Shown here piece after piece: positions 6,749 through 10,527 of a stretch of DNA of 10,527 nucleotides. Under the pieces are notes generated by a model, which worked only from the letters and a program-made list of their open reading frames with translations, was not told where the DNA came from and searched no databases. A program made the position numbers and the translations under genes. Location: the NCBI GenBank assembly GCA_903848435.1, contig CAINGG010000106.1:1-10527 (forward strand). The letters run 5' to 3'. The DNA comes from an uncultured Actinomycetes bacterium (GTDB lineage: Bacteria; Actinomycetota; Actinomycetes; S36-B12). The first letter of the stretch is position 1, and every line of letters begins with the position of its first letter.

Positions 6749-9264
6749 GGCAATCCCTCGCTCTCGGGGCGTTGGCCACGGTCCTCCTCGCCAGTGGATG
6801 CCTGCTTGCGGTGCCACCTGCCGCGGCAGCGCCGGATGAGCCTCGGACGGCTCCCTCGAGTGCCGTCACCAAGTCGGGTAGTGGCGAGTTCGCCGACCTC
6901 AAGATCACGGTGTGGCAGACCAAGGACCTGGTCAATCAGGTGGTCCGAGTGACATGGGAAGGCGGAAAGCCCACCAAGCCGGAGTTCGGACTTCTGGGGG
7001 TCAACTACCTGCAGATCATGCAGTGCTGGGGGGGCACAGTCGAGGATGGCCCGCCGCGAGAGCAGTGCGTGTACGGCGCTCAGAAGACCAGCAACGGTGG
7101 TCAAAACACCAACTCGCGACAGATGTCGACAGCAGGGGTCATCGATCCTCTCGAGGACAAGTATGACGAGTACCTCTTCAGCGATCTGTCGTACATTCCC
7201 TTCGTTTCTTGGACGGGCAAGACATCGACCGGACCGAAGTCCGAGTTCTTCGATCGCTATACGTCTAATGAGAGCAATCACAATCGCATCAGGGCCGACG
7301 GCACCGGTGAGGACTTCTTCGAGGTCCAGTCGGGTGTCGAGTCGCCGGGCCTAGGCTGCGGGCAGTCGCGCGAGGGTGAGAGCCCGCTCTGCTGGTTGGT
7401 TGTGGTGCCTCGTGGTGATACCGAGGTCGACGGGGCCAAGCGTGGATTGACCTACACCGAAGGCCTCAATACCTCCCCCCTGTTGGCGTCCAACTGGAAG
7501 AACCGCATTGTTTTCCCGCTGGAGTTCCAGCCCGTAGGTACCGCTTGCACCATCAGCGGCTCTGAGACGCCCCTGCTCGGATCCGACCGCGTGGTCGAAG
7601 CGGTCTCCCGCTGGCAACCGGCCTGGTGCGGCGAGGACCTGGGCAACTTCAGTTACACGGTGCTGTCCGACCTTGAGGCACGCGAGAAGCTGAAGACCGA
7701 GACACCGACGATGGCGTTCGTCGGCTACGGCGTCCCCGAGGATGAGGCACCACGCGACATCGTTTACGCGCCAGTGGCGCTCTCCGGTCTGACCATCGCC
7801 TTCAATATTGAGAGTCAGTCATCGACGTTGGCGCCGGAGGCCGTGCGATTGCGGGATGGTCAGCGGCTCAAGGACATCAAGCTGACGCCCCGTCTCATGG
7901 CCAAGTTGCTGACCCAGTCCTATCGGTTCGATGCGGTGCCGGTGCCGGAGAGAGTCGAGAAGAACCCCTTCGATCTTGCCCAGGATCCCGACTTCCTCGA
8001 ACTTAACCCGCAGTTCAAGGACCTGCGCTTCCCCGGCCTCGGTCACATCGTGACGACGCTGGGTGAGACCGACTCTGCGCGACTCGTGTGGGACTGGATC
8101 TGGTCCGATCCCGAGGCACGTGAATGGGTCAAGGGCAAGCCCGACAAGTGGGGCATGGTCATCAACCCGGCTTACAAGCGCCAGAGCTACCCCCGCAGCG
8201 ACTACCCTCGCACGGACAACACGTGCTTGACCTACAGCGACCGGGCTGTCGCGGTGTGCACCTTCGACCTGTTCCCCTACGCGGGCGACCTCTATGCGGC
8301 GTCTAGGGCGGCAAGCCGTGGCGACACGCTCGCCACGGGGGCCTACGACCCTGCTGCGCAACCTCCGGGATACAAGAAGTCGCCGCCGCAGGAGCCTGGC
8401 CGTCGCGCCATGGTCGTGATCTCGGATTCCCCTCTGTCGGCACGCTTCTCCCTCACGCCAGCCCTGTTGCGCAATGCCGCGGGGGAATTCGTCGGACCGA
8501 CCACGGAGTCGATACGGGCAGCCGCCGCTCAGGCCAAGCCGACCGGCGTGCCCGGCGTGGTCCAGCCCGATCCTGGTGACGATGTGCCGGGTGCATATCC
8601 GCTGACTTCCTTCACCTACGCGGCGGCCGTGCCCGGAGTGCTCAGTGACGAGCTCGCGGCTACGTACTCAGAGGCACTCACCTACGTGGCCGGCCCCGGA
8701 CAGGTCCTTGGCGACGGTACCGGTCAACTACCCGTGGGCTACGCCCCGTTGACCGAGTCCGAACGCGAGAAGGTGACAGCCGCGGCAGCCGCCCTGATCG
8801 AGCGTGCCGGTGAGGATGCTAAGCCCGCGCCCGAGCCAGACCCCGCGCCCGAGCCGGACCCGGACGCGGGTGGCGGGTCGGGTGGTGGAGGTATCCCGAC
8901 CGACACTTCCGGTACGGGCTCGACGTTCCCTGATACGACCTTCGCGGACACAGCCGCAGTCGACACGACCGGTACCTCAACGCCTGAGGAGACTCCGGTG
9001 GAGGCGGCTGTGGTCGATGACACCGCTGCGGAAGGCATCGTCGACGCGACGGTGGTCGATGACTCGGTCGTGGTCGCTTCGGTCGCGACGACAGCCCTCA
9101 CTCCGGAAAGCCCCCTGGGAGCCATCCGCTACCTGGCCGTGCTGCTGCTTATCGCCGGCGGCACTGCCCTGCTCGTGGCCGCCGTTCTCATGCAGCGCGC
9201 CCGAGCCCCACAAGCCCCCGTCGCGACTCCGCGCCGGGCACCGCAGGAAAGAGGAGCACAGTGA
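6745..9264 (+). CDS. Large PstS-related surface protein (839 aa) with C-terminal membrane anchor
   Basis: It starts at ATG 6745, overlapping the pstS stop (ATGA), with GGAGG at 6734-6738. The signal peptide covers about 1-29. ASGC at 16-19 could be a weak lipobox, but AAA near 26-29 fits ordinary signal peptidase, so lipidation is uncertain. Residues about 325-670 resemble a PstS-type fold: YAPVALSGLTIAFNIE (341-356), LTPRLMAKLLTQSY (380-393), GHIVTTLGETDSARLVW (433-449), AYPLTSFTYA (617-626) and VGYAPLT (664-670). Residues about 45-325 are an added or greatly expanded region that I do not recognise. Eight cysteines beyond Cys19 (94, 108, 205, 216, 268, 295, 494, 505) suggest disulfides outside the cell. 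A Pro/Asp/Glu and Gly-rich linker (694-716), an acidic Thr/Val/Asp stretch (717-785), one membrane helix (about 793-815) and a short tail follow. It probably works with PstS, but the ligand is unknown. Confidence 0.8.
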   Translation: MRQSLALGALATVLLASGCLLAVPPAAAAPDEPRTAPSSAVTKSGSGEFADLKITVWQTKDLVNQVVRVTWEGGKPTKPEFGLLGVNYLQIMQCWGGTVEDGPPREQCVYGAQKTSNGGQNTNSRQMSTAGVIDPLEDKYDEYLFSDLSYIPFVSWTGKTSTGPKSEFFDRYTSNESNHNRIRADGTGEDFFEVQSGVESPGLGCGQSREGESPLCWLVVVPRGDTEVDGAKRGLTYTEGLNTSPLLASNWKNRIVFPLEFQPVGTACTISGSETPLLGSDRVVEAVSRWQPAWCGEDLGNFSYTVLSDLEAREKLKTETPTMAFVGYGVPEDEAPRDIVYAPVALSGLTIAFNIESQSSTLAPEAVRLRDGQRLKDIKLTPRLMAKLLTQSYRFDAVPVPERVEKNPFDLAQDPDFLELNPQFKDLRFPGLGHIVTTLGETDSARLVWDWIWSDPEAREWVKGKPDKWGMVINPAYKRQSYPRSDYPRTDNTCLTYSDRAVAVCTFDLFPYAGDLYAASRAASRGDTLATGAYDPAAQPPGYKKSPPQEPGRRAMVVISDSPLSARFSLTPALLRNAAGEFVGPTTESIRAAAAQAKPTGVPGVVQPDPGDDVPGAYPLTSFTYAAAVPGVLSDELAATYSEALTYVAGPGQVLGDGTGQLPVGYAPLTESEREKVTAAAAALIERAGEDAKPAPEPDPAPEPDPDAGGGSGGGGIPTDTSGTGSTFPDTTFADTAAVDTTGTSTPEETPVEAAVVDDTAAEGIVDATVVDDSVVVASVATTALTPESPLGAIRYLAVLLLIAGGTALLVAAVLMQRARAPQAPVATPRRAPQERGAQ

Positions 9265-10268
9265 AGACACGAAAGTCCCTCATTGCCGCCGTGGCGGGTG
9301 CGGGAGTGCTCAGCCTCGCGCTGGCCACCCTTCCGCTTGCCCAGGCGGACCCGACCGGACCGCCCACCTACCGCAAGTTGGCCGGTGGTGGTTCGGATAC
9401 CACCCAGTCGCTCATGAACGCGCTGGCCGAGATCGTCGTGGACAATGGCGAAAAGGTCCTCGGTTCTTACGACGCGATCGGAACGCCGACGATCACGACC
9501 AAGGATCCGTCTGCCAACTCCAAGTGCAAGGACATCACTCGGCCCAATGGCTCAACGGCTGGGCGCGATGCTCTTCAGCGGTCACTCGCCGCCAACGACG
9601 GCTGCTTCCAGTGGGCACGGTCGTCGTCCTCGCGTGGCTCCTACACGAGCGCGATCTCGATGGCGTGGGTGCCCTTCGCTACAGACGCACTCACCTTCGC
9701 CGTTCGTGCGGACGGCGATGTGCCCCGTGAGCTCACCAAGGCGCAACTCCAGGCCATCTTCAGGTGCGAGGTGCCGTCGATCCAGCCGGCGCTTGTCCAG
9801 GTCGGCTCGGGCACGCGCAACAGTTGGTTGGACTATGTCGGCATCCCACGCGACTTCCAGCCCTCGCAGTACCCCTGCCTGGTGCCCCAAAAGGACGGCG
9901 GAACCTTCCCCGGCGATCTGCCGCAGGAGCATGACGGCCGTGAATTGAAGAAGAACCAGGTCATGCCCTACTCGGCGGCCGTTTACCAGGCGCAGCTCTA
10001 CGGCACCGCTCCTGATCGACGCGGCCGCGCCGTGCTGGGAGTTGTCGATGGAGTCGTGCCGACCATCATCAACACCTCGTTCTCGGGGGTTCGTCAGGTC
10101 TTCAACATCATTCCGACCTCGAAGGCGACGGACACCAGCTCGCTCGAGTACAAGGTCTTCGTCGGCAAGGACTCACTGATCTGCAAGGCCAAGCCTCAGA
10201 TCAACCTCCAGGGCTTCGGAGACCTTGTGGATCCCAGCAAGTGCGGCGACACGAGCAGTCGTAGCTGA
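9261..10268 (+). CDS. Secreted PstS-like substrate-binding protein (335 aa)
   Basis: It starts at GTG 9261 inside the stop of the preceding gene (GTGA), with GAGGAG at 9251-9256. Residues 1-29 form a Sec signal peptide ending ...LAQA; no lipobox or C-terminal membrane segment is seen, so it should be released or held by partners. Binding-protein features are AGGGSDTTQ (41-49), an NGSTAGRDAL loop (96-105), VPFATDALTFAV (137-148) with LTKAQLQAIF (158-167), and GSGTRNSWLDYVG (182-194), matching the ligand loops of the PstS family. Six cysteines (89, 115, 169, 206, 308, 328) could pair in disulfides. After CFQWAR (115-120) the sequence is SSSSRG, with no aspartate at the place where PstS has its phosphate-contacting Asp. 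I recall proteins of this type in other actinobacteria annotated only as substrate-binding domain proteins. Its precise ligand is not known. Confidence 0.82.
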   Translation: MKTRKSLIAAVAGAGVLSLALATLPLAQADPTGPPTYRKLAGGGSDTTQSLMNALAEIVVDNGEKVLGSYDAIGTPTITTKDPSANSKCKDITRPNGSTAGRDALQRSLAANDGCFQWARSSSSRGSYTSAISMAWVPFATDALTFAVRADGDVPRELTKAQLQAIFRCEVPSIQPALVQVGSGTRNSWLDYVGIPRDFQPSQYPCLVPQKDGGTFPGDLPQEHDGRELKKNQVMPYSAAVYQAQLYGTAPDRRGRAVLGVVDGVVPTIINTSFSGVRQVFNIIPTSKATDTSSLEYKVFVGKDSLICKAKPQINLQGFGDLVDPSKCGDTSSRS

Positions 10269-10298
10269 CGCGAGACAACGGACGAGAGGGACTAACAC

Positions 10299-10527
10299 AT
10301 GACAACTCGCATCGCACGCGGCTTCCTTGCCAGCGTGGGTGCTCTCGCTGTGGCGGGAGCGGCCCTCATGGCCGCTCCCGCGGCATCCGCGCAGGGCACC
10401 CTGTCCATCACTCCCACTACCGGGAACGGCGAGACGTCGTTCGCCGTGACGACCACGGGTGGCTGCGCGAGTGCTACAGCTACGCACTACGTGATCACGC
10501 TCTCAGGGGGCAAACTCACCGAGACAA
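10299..10527 (+). CDS. Secreted small-domain protein, possibly Ig-like, 3' end cut by window edge
   Basis: An ATG at 10299 follows GAGAGGG (10284-10290, 8 bases before) and the frame is open to the window end (76 codons). Residues 1-32 form a clear Sec signal peptide: MTTRIARG, a hydrophobic core, then APAASAQ with cleavage likely after ASA. The mature start, GTLSITPTTGNGETSFAVTT, and GGCASATATHYVITLSGG look like a beta-rich extracellular domain of the immunoglobulin-like type, but too little is present to assign a family. It lies 30 bases after the secreted binding protein with no terminator between, so it is probably the next gene of the operon. Confidence 0.7.
   Translation, partial: MTTRIARGFLASVGALAVAGAALMAAPAASAQGTLSITPTTGNGETSFAVTTTGGCASATATHYVITLSGGKLTET

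Noticed and set aside
6790..6801. Lipoprotein signal (ASGC) in the 839-aa protein
   Set aside because: The residue at -3 is Ala and the hydrophobic run continues to an AAA cleavage site, so it is not firm enough to call; left as a possibility in the gene entry.
6065..6817. Minus-strand open frames rich in Thr or Pro repeats
   Set aside because: They are the antisense readings of the GGT/GGC glycine tract and have no independent support.
10269..10298. Possible terminator between the secreted binding protein and the next gene
   Set aside because: No hairpin with a T-run is visible in these 30 bases; it holds only the ribosome site of the next gene.

Overview
The window reads as chromosome of a GC-rich actinobacterium (Actinomycetota). 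The support is strong G/C third-position bias, frequent GTG starts, 4-base stop/start overlaps (GTGA, ATGA), a phosphate-type ABC transporter behind 11-bp GTTCAYY direct repeats like the PHO boxes of Streptomyces PhoP, and secreted proteins typical of this phylum. The genus cannot be named from sequence alone. No RNA gene, insertion sequence, phage gene, CRISPR array or clear intrinsic terminator was seen. Apart from the promoter region near 2545-2722, coding density is nearly complete.

Left part, minus strand (2544 down to 1): three co-directional genes that look like one transcription unit. The first is a small HD-fold protein whose metal-binding residues are largely lost. Next, after about 26 bases, is an alpha-acetolactate decarboxylase with an N-terminal ribbon-helix-helix (CopG/Arc-type) segment. 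Last is a class III (CaiB/BaiF) CoA-transferase that starts inside the decarboxylase stop codon (GTGA) and runs off the left edge of the window.

Centre (2545-2722): a divergent control region. Plus-oriented GTTCAYY repeats lie at 2616, 2627, 2651 and 2673, and a minus-oriented pair directly abuts the start of the HD-like gene. Phosphate-starvation control of the rightward operon is likely. Control of the leftward genes is possible.

Right part, plus strand (2723 to the end): a tightly packed operon of pstC, pstA, a membrane-anchored PstS, an 839-residue PstS-related protein that is also membrane-anchored, a 335-residue secreted PstS-like protein, and the start of a small secreted protein cut by the window end. 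Four genes in succession (pstA to the 335-residue protein) are joined by 4-base stop/start overlaps. The two permeases would form the membrane channel. The binding proteins would capture ligand outside the membrane, two of them held by C-terminal transmembrane anchors on flexible linkers. No ATPase gene (pstB) is present in the window.

The most unusual part is this set of three divergent binding proteins placed after the permeases, two sharing a linker motif and anchor layout. None shows the usual aspartate that hydrogen-bonds phosphate in classical PstS. This may be a cell-surface phosphate or phosphate-like ligand capture system, but that is inference.
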